Positions 22,733 to 32,304 of a DNA stretch of 64,000 nt are shown here, piece by piece. The position numbers and the translations under genes are program-made. The DNA is from Blattamonas nauphoetae (Eukaryota; Preaxostyla; Oxymonadida). The stretch lies in the NCBI GenBank assembly GCA_033064195.1, contig JARBJD010000049.1:248001-312000 (forward strand), given 5' to 3'. The notes below the pieces were generated by a model that saw only the letters and a list, made by a program, of their open reading frames with translations, had not been told where the DNA came from and searched no databases. Every line of letters begins with the position of its first letter. Position 1 is the stretch's first letter.

Positions 22733-24278
22733 ATGTCTCATCTCCCTGATGGAAAACCTGAGGATATCATCCACTATCCAGTAATGTACAAGGATGTTCT
22801 CGAGCATCTTCATTTCAAAGAAGGCGATGTCGTTTTGGATGGGACACTTGGAAGAGGTGGTCATGCATCACTGATCATGCCTTTGCTAGGAACAGAGGGA
22901 CATTACATCGGGTTGGATGTAGATGATGAAGCCATCGCATTCTGTCGCAAAAAGTTCGGTTTATCTGACGATCAAACTGTTGAACCAGAGTTCAAGCCAA
23001 CGTGCAAGATGAGTATCGTCAAAAGCAACTTTGCAGACGCACCACAAGTCTTGGAATCACTCGGCCTTCTTGACAGAGGAGTTGATGTTCTACTCGCTGA
23101 TCTTGGTTTGATTTCCCTGTCCTATGAGAGTGAAGTACACTTTTATATCTAACTCTACAGGAATTTCCTCGGTTCAGCTCGGAGATGGATCACGTGGGAT
23201 CTCTTTTCAGTACGACGGTCCTCTCGACATGAGACTGGACCCAACACTCCCAAACACAGCAGCAGACTTTGTAAACCAGCTTCCAGAGGAACAACTTGCT
23301 GCCATTTTGTTTTATTTTGGAGAGGAGAAGTTGAGCCGACGGATTGCTCGAGCGATTGTGGAAGAAAGGGAAAGAGACGGGTTCTCTCATCCAATCCTCA
23401 CGTCAAAGCATCTTGCGGATGTTGTGTCTGCTGCCATACCCTCAAAAGGCATGTTTCTTTCCTTCTCATCCCTCTCTCTGCAGTGCGTCAACAATCGTCT
23501 ATCCATCCCGCAACAAAGACATTCATGGCCCTCCGCATTGCGGTGAACAAAGAGCTTGTTGTGCTCAATGACCTCCTCAAGTCTCCTTCCTCTTCTTCAC
23601 TCTTTCAGAGCCATCCCACAACTCCTCGCCCCCGGCGGTGTCTGCGGGATCATCACGTTCCACTCGCTGGAGGACCGTCTTGTCAAGATCGGCCTCAAAG
23701 AACTCGCCGCAGAGCAGGCTGGTTTGTGTTCAGTTTTGGGTCATTTTCCAGTCTTGCCGTCGGGCGAAGCGGTTCGTCTTGTTCTTCCCATCAAATCGCC
23801 GATTCTCCCGTCGCCCGATGAACTCCGCGAGAATCCACGAAGTCGGTCGGCCAAGTTTCGGCTGATTCAGAGATTGGAAGAGACAAACGACAGCGAAGAA
23901 GAAGACGAGAGCTCGGAAGAGAGCGATGCCGACCGTGAGCAGTCGGAGGAGAGCAATCACGAAGAGAAGGACTCCGAAGCAGAGCAACTCGACACGGACC
24001 AGAGCAGCGACGCGGAAGAAGAGAAGGACACGGCCAGCGACGAGACAGCACCGTCTGAACCGGCAGAAGCACAGCCAACGTTGGTGATCAGGCCGCTTGA
24101 AGTTGACATCTCCGACCTCCTCACAGCCTCAGGTCAATTCTACAAACAACTCGGAAAGAAGGGACGAGGCAGGAGGCAGGAGAACGAACAGCGTGATTGG
24201 TTTGGAAACGAAAAGAGGGGAGGAGGCGGGCGAAGGAGACCAGGTGGTCCTCGAGGTCGGGGCCGAGGGAGGAAGTAA
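22733..24278 (+). CDS. rsmH: RsmH/MraW (METTL15)-type rRNA N4-cytosine methyltransferase
   Basis: Four exons: 22733-23105, 23161-23448, 23484-23580 and 23609-24278; 475 residues. Conserved blocks are all present: HYPVMYKDVLEHL, the SAM loop VVLDGTLGRGGHASLI, YIGLDVDDEA, LLADLGISSVQLGDGSRGIS, YDGPLDMRLD, HPATKTFMALRIAVNKEL, LLAPGGVCGIITFHSLEDR. Bacterial RsmH and mitochondrial METTL15 methylate the decoding-site cytosine of small-subunit rRNA. The N-terminus starts almost directly at the catalytic domain, so no organelle targeting peptide is visible. The C-terminus adds an acidic stretch of about 60 residues and an Arg/Gly-rich tail, suggesting RNA binding. Introns are 55, 35 and 28 bases. The second has GC rather than GT at its 5' end (AAAG/GCATGT), the only choice that restores the conserved VRQQ...HPATKTF frame. 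Confidence 0.9.
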
Positions 24279-24346
24279 CACATTTTCTCGATGAAACATT
24301 TCACCTTTACTTTTGAATTTCGATCGGCCCTCTTTAGAATGACTAC

Positions 24347-25665
24347 ATGACTTGGAAATGGCTATTTTTACTTTTCCTCCTCTTGCCTCTCGTACTTTAT
24401 GCTATTTTGTTGGTTATCCTCCGATGTATACATCCACGAATCATTCTCAGACCAAATCACAAAAGCCAAAACTTCACAGACAATCCAAAGGCATACGGAA
24501 ATGGTCTGCTGTTTTCAACATCGGAACGAAAAATTTTGTCTATCTTCAATCCCTTTTCTGATAGTTGATTTTGAAGATATCTTTTTTGAGTCCAAAACTG
24601 GGAAGCAAATGGTATTCTCCTCTCCTCCTTCAGAAAACAAATTAATCGAAACATTAGCATGGATGGTATATTAAAGGACCACCTTTTACTCCGATTCTTG
24701 TATATTGCTGCGGAAATGCCGATGGTTAGTTTCCATTCAATGTCAACATTCTCAGGTGTGAACACTAGGTCTCATATTGCCGTAAAGTTCGCGAAAGATC
24801 TCAAATGCAGTGTTCTTTTCTATGATTATCTTGGGTTTGCATACATTTTACTAATCATAAGTTTAGTTTTGGACAATCCAGCCCCCAACTCACCCAGTCA
24901 CACAAGCTCCTCAGAGAGTCAATGGAAGCCGCAATGGATCTCGCTGCATCATATGTGAACAGTCAGTCAGCGACCACTATTTGGATCTACGCACATTCGT
25001 TCGGGTGTACTGTAGCTCTCCAATGGTGCTCAAAGCATCTCTCTTGGCAGCAACCGACGCAAGACATGACTCTTCCTGTCAATTACTCAAAAACTCTCCC
25101 CTTGCTATCATTTATTACGTTAGAATGCCCATTTGAATCGCTTATCACAGTCGGACGCCATCTCATTGGAACCGTCTGTTGTCGATGCTTTGCGAGATGC
25201 ACGTCACCCTGCATCCTTAGCCACAGTTGGAATAGTGCGAAATTCATCCAGAGTGTCCCGACACCAACACTTATTGTTTCTTCCGAGCGTGATGAACTGA
25301 TTCCCGAAGAAGACGCAGATTCTCTCTTTGATCTCTCACACGCTGAAATCAAAGAGCGTGTTGTCATTCCTCAAGGTTGGCACAATGCAAATTGGAATCG
25401 GGATGGTCATTATATGATTAATGCGATGATCAAAATCGGAACCGAAATTGGATGTGTTGTAGGGAAGAATGTAGACTCGTATCTTCTGCCAACAATGGCC
25501 CCCTCAACATATGTGACGAGTGACTACGAGTCTTCCCCTCTTATTGCGATGAATTCTGAGCGCAATCCTAATCCAGCACCTCCACCTTCTGATCAGCCTG
25601 AAACTTGGACCGTCATCCAAACTCAGACTCCAAATGAACAAAATTTCCATAGAAATCCAGAATAA
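24347..25665 (+). CDS. Membrane-anchored alpha/beta hydrolase (ABHD13/ABHD17-like)
   Basis: Five exons, 24347-24503, 24565-24611, 24658-24724, 24756-24834 and 24867-25665, give 382 residues. A signal anchor opens the protein (WLFLLFLLLPLVLYAILLVI). The hydrolase core follows: VDFEDIFFESKTGKQMHGWY, ILVYCCGNADG, VLFYDYLGFGQSSP and the nucleophile elbow AHSFGC with Ser at about 25000. The acid is in PTLIVSSERDELIPEEDA, and the His in GWHNANW. The layout matches ABHD13/ABHD17-type serine hydrolases, some of which remove palmitate from proteins; the substrate here is unknown. The GNAD oxyanion-side loop has CC in place of the usual HG start. A C-terminal Pro/Asn-rich tail is extra. Introns are 61, 46, 31 and 32 bases. 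Confidence 0.82.
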
Positions 25666-25760
25666 ATGATCTTTTTTCTTTTTTTCTTGTTTTTTCCAGT
25701 ATTTGTCTGTTCTGTGGAATCGATATTGGATGTCAGTTTTTTCTACATGTAACTAGATAT

Positions 25761-25895
25761 CATCTCACAAGGAAAGTCCGCATGTGATGAACGGCTTAAC
25801 AGAATGGTAGCACCTGAGATTAAGCCAATCGCGAGAATCGGAATTGTACCCATAATACATCGTGTTTGTTTACGCGTAATTGGTTTTCCATTTTC
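25761..25895 (+). ncRNA. Candidate structured RNA between the hydrolase and H2B genes
   Basis: This gap has no open frame but shows consecutive inverted repeats. GGCTTAA at 25793-25799 pairs perfectly with TTAAGCC at 25820-25826, enclosing an inner GGT/ACC stem (25806-25808 with 25812-25814). An interrupted stem at 25761-25769 pairs with 25783-25789. A weak CAAT/ATTG stem follows at 25826-25846. The loop between the arms of the first stem contains AAGGAAAGTCCG (25769-25780), close to the CR-I block of RNase P RNA, and ACAGAATG follows at 25799, but the spacing is far too short for a normal P RNA. GTGATGA (25784-25790) and CTGA (25814-25817) also resemble C/D boxes. T-runs at 25882-25896 could end a Pol III transcript. 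The strand is a guess. Confidence 0.25.
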
Positions 25896-25965
25896 AAATT
25901 TGACTGTTCAGTCTATAAATGAAATCACAGACTTCTTGTTCCTTTGTCGATAATTTACCGATTTA

Positions 25966-26328
25966 ATGTCCCAACCAGTTAAGAAAGATAAACCCGCAAA
26001 AACTGTTCCCGCTGATGGAGATAAGAAAACTCGCCGTCGCAAGCGCCATGAAACATACTCCAGCTACATTTACCGTGTGCTCAAGTCTGTTCACCCAGAA
26101 ACTGGTATCTCCAACCGTGCCATGGCCATCATGAACTCTTTCATCAATGATATCTTCGAGCGCATCGCCACTGAAGCATCCCGCCTCGCTCGTTACAACG
26201 GACGTCACACTTTGACATCTCGCGAAATCCAAACTGCTGTTCGCTTGATCCTCCCTGGTGAGCTTGCCAAGCATGCCGTGAGCGAAGGAACCAAATCTGT
26301 TACCAAGTACATGTCTGCTGATAAGTAG
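25966..26328 (+). CDS. Histone H2B
   Basis: An intronless gene of 120 residues. A short Lys-rich tail (KKDKPAKT) is followed by [56 protein letters not shown], then [20 protein letters not shown] and [14 protein letters not shown]. This is the complete H2B histone fold with the alphaC helix and the conserved Lys near the C-terminus that is ubiquitylated in other eukaryotes. The N-tail is short compared with animal H2B. The lack of introns contrasts with almost every neighbour, and is usual for histones. I see no canonical metazoan histone 3' stem-loop in the 240 bases downstream. Confidence 0.97.
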   Translation: MSQPVKKDKPAKTVPADGDKKTRRRKRHETYSSYIYRVLKSVHPETGISNRAMAIMNSFINDIFERIATEASRLARYNGRHTLTSREIQTAVRLILPGELAKHAVSEGTKSVTKYMSADK

Positions 26329-26568
26329 AATGGCCATGGTTGATATTCGTTCTTGTTTGTGTTTCTGAACACAATTATCACTTCAATTTTTCATTCTTCA
26401 AATGAATTTGTATCTGTCAAAACATTCTTTCGCGTGAAATTTGTGTTGACAGGTTTGTGCTCATCGAAACTGGTTTGATCGTTCAATCGTCGGTATTTTT
26501 TGTCTAAAATAATTAGTTTCTCTTTCTATCACACAAACTTTGTTCCTTTGTAGTTGGAGGAGTGTTAT

Positions 26569-27222
26569 ATGGTTCGACTGTCATCAGTCATCGTGAACGG
26601 TCTTCTTCTTCACCAATGTCTCAGTGGGCTAATGCATGGGTACAATTACTTCACCACCACAAAGGACGCAATACCAATCAAAACTGAAACGTTTTTCAAG
26701 TTTATTGTGATCTTCACTTAGATATGAAGCCTCACTATTCCTCAGCACTTTCCATCAGTTTTTTGGGTTCTTCTTGGTGATGTACAATGCTACAATTCTA
26801 ATATCTGTCCTATTTGGTATTATTTTCTTCTTTTTTGATACAGGATCTCTTTTAGGTCATAATAGGCAAGTTCTGATCTTTTCACTCTGTATCGCTCAAT
26901 TTCTCATGTATTCGACTTTCTTGTACGCTAAAGTTCGTCACTCTGGTGAAATTGTTTGTTTTCTTTTGGACTCGCTCCTATTTTATCTCTCACATAGGGT
27001 CCACCGTTCTCAGTCGCTTATCTGATTACATGTGTTCTCTCGTCAGTCTTTGCCCTCCTCATCATCATTCGGCGTTTCTTTGTGAAGCAGTCAGATGATC
27101 ATAAGCGACGAGAGGAAGCTGAAAAAGAAAAGTCGTCGTCATCGGGAAGATATAGCCCAGGAATGAAAAACCAGGATCAACAACGAAATCCACCGAGACG
27201 CCGGAAACGATCACCGAAATAA
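26569..27222 (+). CDS. Four-helix membrane protein of unknown family
   Basis: Exons 26569-26699, 26722-26953 and 26998-27222 give 195 residues. The first intron is only 22 bases (GTTTAT to CTTAG); without it the frame stops at once. Four hydrophobic segments are visible: SSVIVNGLLLHQCLSGL, FFGFFLVMYNATILISVLFG with the following FFFF run, IFSLCIAQFLMYSTFLYA, and SVAYLITCVLSSVFALLIII. A charged tail follows (RREEAEKEK, then RRRKRSPK), probably cytosolic. A 27-base stretch within exon 2 (GTATTATTTT to GATACAG, 26817-26843) has intron-like ends and no stop, so it may be spliced or kept. I do not recognise the family. Confidence 0.6.
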
Positions 27223-27418
27223 TCTTCTTTACCTGCCATTGTGTTGATTTTTGATATTCTTCCTTCTGGTATTCCTTCTCACCGAGCTGCATTTCACTCA
27301 CCAAAGATTTTGCTGTATCTCTCTTCGCACGAATAAAAGTCCCAAAATAATTGTATGAAATCACATCAGAGACCATTCAAAACGAAAGTTCAAAAATAGT
27401 TCAACACGTTTATTCGCC

Positions 27419-30400
27419 CTAAGATTCGATGGTGTCTGCATCTGGAAGTTCGAGAGTCTTCTTCTTTTTCTTCTTCTTCTTCTTCTTTTCGACCACCATC
27501 TCCGCAGTGTCATCCCCAGTCTCGGGTGTAGGAGGTTGAACTGGTTCGTCAGTCGGAGAGACAGAGTCGAGGAGAGGCGTGTCGCTTCCACCTCCGTTTT
27601 CCACCTCCTCCAACTTCTTCTTCTTCTTCTTCTTTTTCTCCTTGTGTGGTCGACTGAGTTCCTCCTCTTGTGTTTCAGCGGGTTGCTCGAGCTCAGGCTC
27701 CTGGACAATCGCGGTATCCAGAATAGGAGCTTCGTCTTCCTTCAGTTCGACGATGGTCTGTGTAGGCTCAGCGAGTGTCACGTCAACCTGTCCTGGGAGA
27801 GGGATGTAGTCTCCTGCGAACATGCTCGGGGGTTCTTTGCATCCGTCGTCCTCTGCCACTTTGAACGGCTCTTCTGTGTCTGCCATCTCGCTGGAGTTTG
27901 TTCCTTCTTCCTGCTGCTCCTCCTCTTCTTCTTCCTCTTTCTTGTCTTTCCGACGGAAGACAAAGATGATGATGATCAGGAACAGCAGAATGCACGCAAG
28001 TGCAACCACTCCGATCCCAACTGAGAGGCCGATCATTGCTGCCTTCTGTTTTTTAGCAGCAGCGGACGGATCTGTCGGCGATGAAGGGTCATCAGGGTCG
28101 ATTGGGTCAACAGGATCGGTTGGGTCTTCAGGACCAGTTGGATCTGTCGGGTCAGTTGGATCTGTCGGGTCAGTTGGATCTGTCGGGTCAGTTGGATCTG
28201 TCGGGTCAGTTGGATCTGTCGGGTCAGTTGGATCTGTCGGGCCAGCCGGGTCGGATGGATCGAGTGGAGGGACGGTGCTGGTTGGGAGCCCACCGAGATC
28301 AAACAGAGGGAGCGACGATGAGTATTCCATCCCGAATCCCCATCCGAACTTCACCGAAACCGTGTCTGCGTTGCGTGAATGCGTGGACGGGCTGAGTGCA
28401 GACATGTCGTCCTTCGATATTTTGACGATGACGAGAGTGTCGTTGTGGAACGTCACGTCCGACGGGACATCCGCTGTCTCGAACAGCACCGCTGTCGTTG
28501 TCTCGCATGGGATGAGCTGCGACCCAGTCACATATGCCACGTACTCCGTCTGGTCTTCGGAGAGGCCGGTCTGCACATTCTTCGCTTGGAAGTTGTAGAA
28601 GTGGGAGACCGACTGGGCCGGGGTGATGGTGATAGTTGCGCTGGTGTCCACTTGTCTGACCCCAGCAACTTGTTCTGTTTGACCATCGAAAGTACAGCTG
28701 GTGATGGTGAGCTCGCTGTTGATACCCACCACAAAGTAGACACGAAGAGAGGAGAACTCCTTCAGCGAGGCTGGACGATATCCTTCGAACGTGGAGTTGA
28801 TGAGAGAGGCGTTGGTTTCGACGAGGTTGACCGATTCTGTCGAGATGAGTTTGAACTCGGAGGAGTCCAAAACGAGGGAACCGTTGTTGGAGAGTGCCCA
28901 CGTGTGGAGGTTGGAGGAGCAGAGATCTGCGTTGGACATTCCGCTTGCTGCGCTGGATTGATTTTCCACATGGCAGGTCTCCATGTGCACAGTAGTACCG
29001 TCGCCGAAAAGAAGAGCTTTGTATTCAGTCCTCATCGATGCAAAACTGAGTATAACAGAGGTGAGAGTGACATCGCTTCTGGTGCACGACAGGATGGTCG
29101 ACTTGTCTGTGCAGCAAAGGCTAATGTTTTCGAACGTGATTGTCGAGTTTTGGACCTTGAATCCCACAGAAATAGCGTTGTTGGTGGAAAGCTCGGAGTC
29201 GTAATATTTCCCGCAGATGGTGAGAGTCTTGTCGTCGATTTCGGTTTGATTGGTGACGGACACTTTGTCGACGATCGTCACAACGCATTCGTCGTTGAAC
29301 TTGAAGTTGTCGAGTACGTATTGCACATTCCGGCACATCGAGAAGTTGAGCAGGCAGTTGTCGGTATCCACGCCATAAGACGCGATGTGGGAGATGGGAT
29401 GAGGAAGGTACCCCTCCATTTTGGAGTATGAGTCGAAATCAAGCACACGGAACTCGACTGAACGGGAACGGCAGTTGACACAGGCGGCGGGTGGGAAGAA
29501 GCTGAGTCTGTCGTTGCCGATATTGACGACGATGTCAGACCCGGGAATTGATCCGTCATCCTCTGGATTGTCTACATAGTTGCCATCGAATCCACACTCT
29601 TCCAGTTTGATGTACGTTGTTTCGGAGAAGATGTCGCTTATTTTTTCGATGTAGATGGCGCCAGCTTCATAATCGCCGTTGTTCTGTCTGAAGATGCATT
29701 GGTAGAAGGTGAGCTGTCCGTCTTGCTGATGTTCAAAGACTTCGACAGCTCCACCATATAGCGCTGTGTTCTCCACGAAAAGGCAGTCCGAGACATTAAA
29801 GTTGCGGGCCAAGGTTTCAAACCGGAGCGCTCCTCCGTTTTGGCCAGCATAATTTTTGCGGAACGTGCAGTTGGAGATGGTTCCTGTCGTAACACTTGAG
29901 ATTCCACCCGCTCCTCCAGTTGTCAGGGTGTTGTTTCCGTTCGTGAAGTTTGAAGCAGAAATGGTTGCGTTTGCGTTTGTGATGAGGAAGCAGGGTGGAA
30001 CAAGTTTCGATCCCGACGTGGCGTTCTCATCTGGCGTGACGGTGTTGGAATCGAAGGTGGTCGCATATAGTGTAAAGCTCAACCCGTACACATTGATGCA
30101 CCCACCGGGCGAGTTGGTGACAAGGTTGTTGGTGAATTTGCTCTCTTTGATCAACATAGTGACTGTTTGGGATGAGCCATTGACGGAGATTATTCCTCCT
30201 CGATAAGGAGGTCCTGCGTCTTGAAAGGTAATCCTATCAAACGTGCACTTCGTGATAGACATGTCTGTCGTAAGGGAAAGGTTGAGGTTTTCACTGAGCT
30301 CGGTAAAATTCTGTCCAATGAAATCGAGATTTGAGACTTGTTGTAGTGACATCTGACCTGTAAATGTCGAGTTGTGAGCAAGGAATTGTCTACTCTGTGA

Positions 30401-31144
30401 TAGAGATGGGATGAAAAGCGAGTCGAGGGCGCTTGGGCACGAGGCAAAGAAAGAGTCGACGATGGTCGAGCGCGATGATTGATGAGTCGAAATGCCCATT
30501 ACTTGACGAGAAAATGGAACATTACTGGTGATATTCTGAACAGAAAGACTTGAAGCAACAATGTGCTCCCCAAATGAACAGAAGAATGGTGACTGCCACG
30601 GAATGGCGATGTTCGAGAAAGAAAGAGCTGAGAGCCATTGTGACGAGAAATGGGAAGACGGGCTCGAAAGAGGGGCAACCAATCCATTGGGAGATGTTTC
30701 GAACCTGACGGACGCCAAATGAAGAGTCCCGCCTTCTGAGTTAAACACATGCTCTCCTTGTGGGAGAACGAGGGTTGATTCAGTAAAAATCAATTGTGAA
30801 GTTCTATCAATGTTTGCAATCAAGCCAGTTGACGGAATGTAGATCCCGGACAGGGCCGAAACAGAGCTGTTTGATAGAATGAACATCGAGGAAGTGCCAG
30901 GGAGACGAGATGAAAGAAAAGTGGTGTTTTCTTGCACCGCCAAATTTATGGTCTGTGAGCGGAATTGGTGATTGGAGCAGACAATTGGGCATTGAGCAGT
31001 AATGTACTGGTTTTCTCCTGAAGAGGCAACTCCGTTTGAGTCTCTATACATGAGATACTCCTGTAATGAGATCGCGAAGAAAGGTTCTGAATCATGTGAA
31101 ATGAAGAGTCGCAGGATTGCGAGAAAGATAAGTGAGTAATTCAT
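27419..31144 (-). CDS. Large beta-helix surface protein with DPT repeats and membrane anchor
   Basis: A single exon of 1,241 residues. It has a signal peptide (MNYSLIFLAILRLFIS) and about 900 residues of Ser/Thr/Asn-rich repeats of the parallel beta-helix kind (for example CTFRKNYAGQNGGALRFE, CLFVENTALYGGAVEVFE), the GGA/N-x-A pattern seen in polymorphic outer-membrane-like adhesins. Many N-x-S/T sequons are present. A stalk of repeated Asp-Pro-Thr (28090-28250) leads to one membrane helix (MIGLSVGIGVVALACILLFL, near 27960-28040), RRK and a cytosolic tail with Glu runs and three long Lys runs. The layout predicts a type I cell-surface protein, perhaps for adhesion or feeding. The reading frame is intact over 3.7 kb. 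A related but broken fragment lies at 44804-45322. Confidence 0.8.
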   Translation of the reverse strand: MNYSLIFLAILRLFISHDSEPFFAISLQEYLMYRDSNGVASSGENQYITAQCPIVCSNHQFRSQTINLAVQENTTFLSSRLPGTSSMFILSNSSVSALSGIYIPSTGLIANIDRTSQLIFTESTLVLPQGEHVFNSEGGTLHLASVRFETSPNGLVAPLSSPSSHFSSQWLSALSFSNIAIPWQSPFFCSFGEHIVASSLSVQNITSNVPFSRQVMGISTHQSSRSTIVDSFFASCPSALDSLFIPSLSQSRQFLAHNSTFTGQMSLQQVSNLDFIGQNFTELSENLNLSLTTDMSITKCTFDRITFQDAGPPYRGGIISVNGSSQTVTMLIKESKFTNNLVTNSPGGCINVYGLSFTLYATTFDSNTVTPDENATSGSKLVPPCFLITNANATISASNFTNGNNTLTTGGAGGISSVTTGTISNCTFRKNYAGQNGGALRFETLARNFNVSDCLFVENTALYGGAVEVFEHQQDGQLTFYQCIFRQNNGDYEAGAIYIEKISDIFSETTYIKLEECGFDGNYVDNPEDDGSIPGSDIVVNIGNDRLSFFPPAACVNCRSRSVEFRVLDFDSYSKMEGYLPHPISHIASYGVDTDNCLLNFSMCRNVQYVLDNFKFNDECVVTIVDKVSVTNQTEIDDKTLTICGKYYDSELSTNNAISVGFKVQNSTITFENISLCCTDKSTILSCTRSDVTLTSVILSFASMRTEYKALLFGDGTTVHMETCHVENQSSAASGMSNADLCSSNLHTWALSNNGSLVLDSSEFKLISTESVNLVETNASLINSTFEGYRPASLKEFSSLRVYFVVGINSELTITSCTFDGQTEQVAGVRQVDTSATITITPAQSVSHFYNFQAKNVQTGLSEDQTEYVAYVTGSQLIPCETTTAVLFETADVPSDVTFHNDTLVIVKISKDDMSALSPSTHSRNADTVSVKFGWGFGMEYSSSLPLFDLGGLPTSTVPPLDPSDPAGPTDPTDPTDPTDPTDPTDPTDPTDPTDPTDPTDPTGPEDPTDPVDPIDPDDPSSPTDPSAAAKKQKAAMIGLSVGIGVVALACILLFLIIIIFVFRRKDKKEEEEEEEQQEEGTNSSEMADTEEPFKVAEDDGCKEPPSMFAGDYIPLPGQVDVTLAEPTQTIVELKEDEAPILDTAIVQEPELEQPAETQEEELSRPHKEKKKKKKKKLEEVENGGGSDTPLLDSVSPTDEPVQPPTPETGDDTAEMVVEKKKKKKKKKKTLELPDADTIES
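28141..28248 (-). repeat. 18-base coding tandem repeat (DPTDPT)
   Basis: Five exact copies of an 18-base unit (plus strand GATCTGTCGGGTCAGTTG) are followed by a sixth diverged one, inside the surface-protein gene. Each unit encodes two Asp-Pro-Thr triplets. Flanking triplets (DPA, GPE, DPV, DPI) look like older diverged units. The near-identity of the central copies points to recent expansion or gene-conversion-like turnover, so length variation among strains or alleles is likely. The stretch forms the stalk just outside the membrane helix. Confidence 0.9.
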
Positions 31145-31295
31145 CTTCCTCTTCGGTTATGATCAACAACCCAACATTTGGTCATTCATTTGTGGTGATG
31201 AATGGTATGAGAAAAAGATTGATCAAATAAGTGTGAATAAGTGCTTGTAACGTGATGAAAAAGTGTAGTGGAATGAATGTGTGAAATTAAAAGGC

Positions 31296-32092
31296 CTATT
31301 GGCTTGGATATCTTTCTAGCTCGCAGTTCGTATGGGTGCTTAAAAATTCTGAAAAGAAAGAAAAGAGCAAAGAGATAATGAAGACGAGAGAGTGAGACCA
31401 ATTGCTGTCTGCTGAATATTTCGGAGTGCGATCAAGTTGAACTTGGCCCAGGATGTGTGATCAGGGCCCACGTCGTTGTTTTGATTCAAGTACCTCTGAA
31501 TACTATCTCGGTCATACACCTTCTTGTCTTTTCCGAGAACCGGGTCGCGGATGATCTGAGAGAGTGACAGAACGATGAATCAGACTAATCCGTCAATTGG
31601 ATCAAGAAGTTTCTTTTCTGCCAAGTACTGTTTCTCTTGTTCAGTCAATGGCATTGGAGTATGTTGATTGGGGGCTGGTTGTAGTTGCTGTGGTTGATAT
31701 GTTTGTTGCATGGGATTTCCTGGTTCCATGTACCAGAGAAAAAGGCTTCCTTCATGAAGTTGATCCACTTGAACGGACATTGTTGCAGATGGAATGCCCG
31801 TGTTCATCTGATTCTCCAGATACTGACAGTACGGGTCCTCAGCATCGATCATGACGTAGCATTGGAAATTCAAGATCACATCGATATTGGGGTTATTTGT
31901 ACGATTTGGATATACTTGGTAGTATCGGAATTGTCTGCCATCGATAGCCTGAACAGATCTATCGCCCACTGCGCACATGATAGTGAACTGTCCCGTTGGG
32001 AGAGGAACAACTGTCTGGGTCAGATTGTTGTTCTGTTGCTGAAATTGTGCATAGTCAGATGGGGCTATTGGAGTCCCTGGGTAATTCTGCAT
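31296..32092 (-). CDS. Small U-box protein
   Basis: Exons 32092-31586, 31555-31399 and 31348-31296 with introns of 30 and 50 bases; 238 residues. The N-terminal 150 residues form an unrecognised beta-rich domain (FTIMCAVGDRSVQAIDGRQF, then CYVMIDAEDPYCQYL). After a Gln/Pro-rich linker comes the U-box: LTEQEKQYLAEKKLLDPIDG joined in phase to LIIRDPVLGKDKKVYDRDSI and QRYLNQNN. This has the U-box hallmarks P-I-x-G, DPV, Y-x-R-x-x-I and a final N-N turn, with the usual hydrophobic core and no zinc cysteines. Without the 30-base intron the protein would stop in the middle of the motif, so the splice is well supported. The final exon (EFLSTHTNCELERYPSQ) is less certain. It is a likely E3 ubiquitin ligase and a paralogue of the protein at 14434-15745. 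Confidence 0.68.
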
Positions 32093-32304
32093 CGAAAGAA
32101 TCTAAGTGGATCCAACCCATTTCAAGAAGGAGATTGAGTTTTTTGTTATTCTCATCTCATTTCAGCTCTGTTTCAACTAATAGTGAGTCAATTTTCTTCT
32201 CATGAGCAAGAGAATGAAACAAACAATAATCAATAAGGTGATGGACATTGAGACAGACAAGAAAAAGTTGCCCGGCTACTGAGAAGAATAAAAGTGGAGT
32301 GGAA

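Noticed and set aside
25761-25895. Complete RNase P RNA
   Set aside because: The CR-I-like and ACAGAA blocks are only about 20 bases apart, with no room for the domains between CR-I and CR-V. It is kept only as an unidentified RNA candidate.
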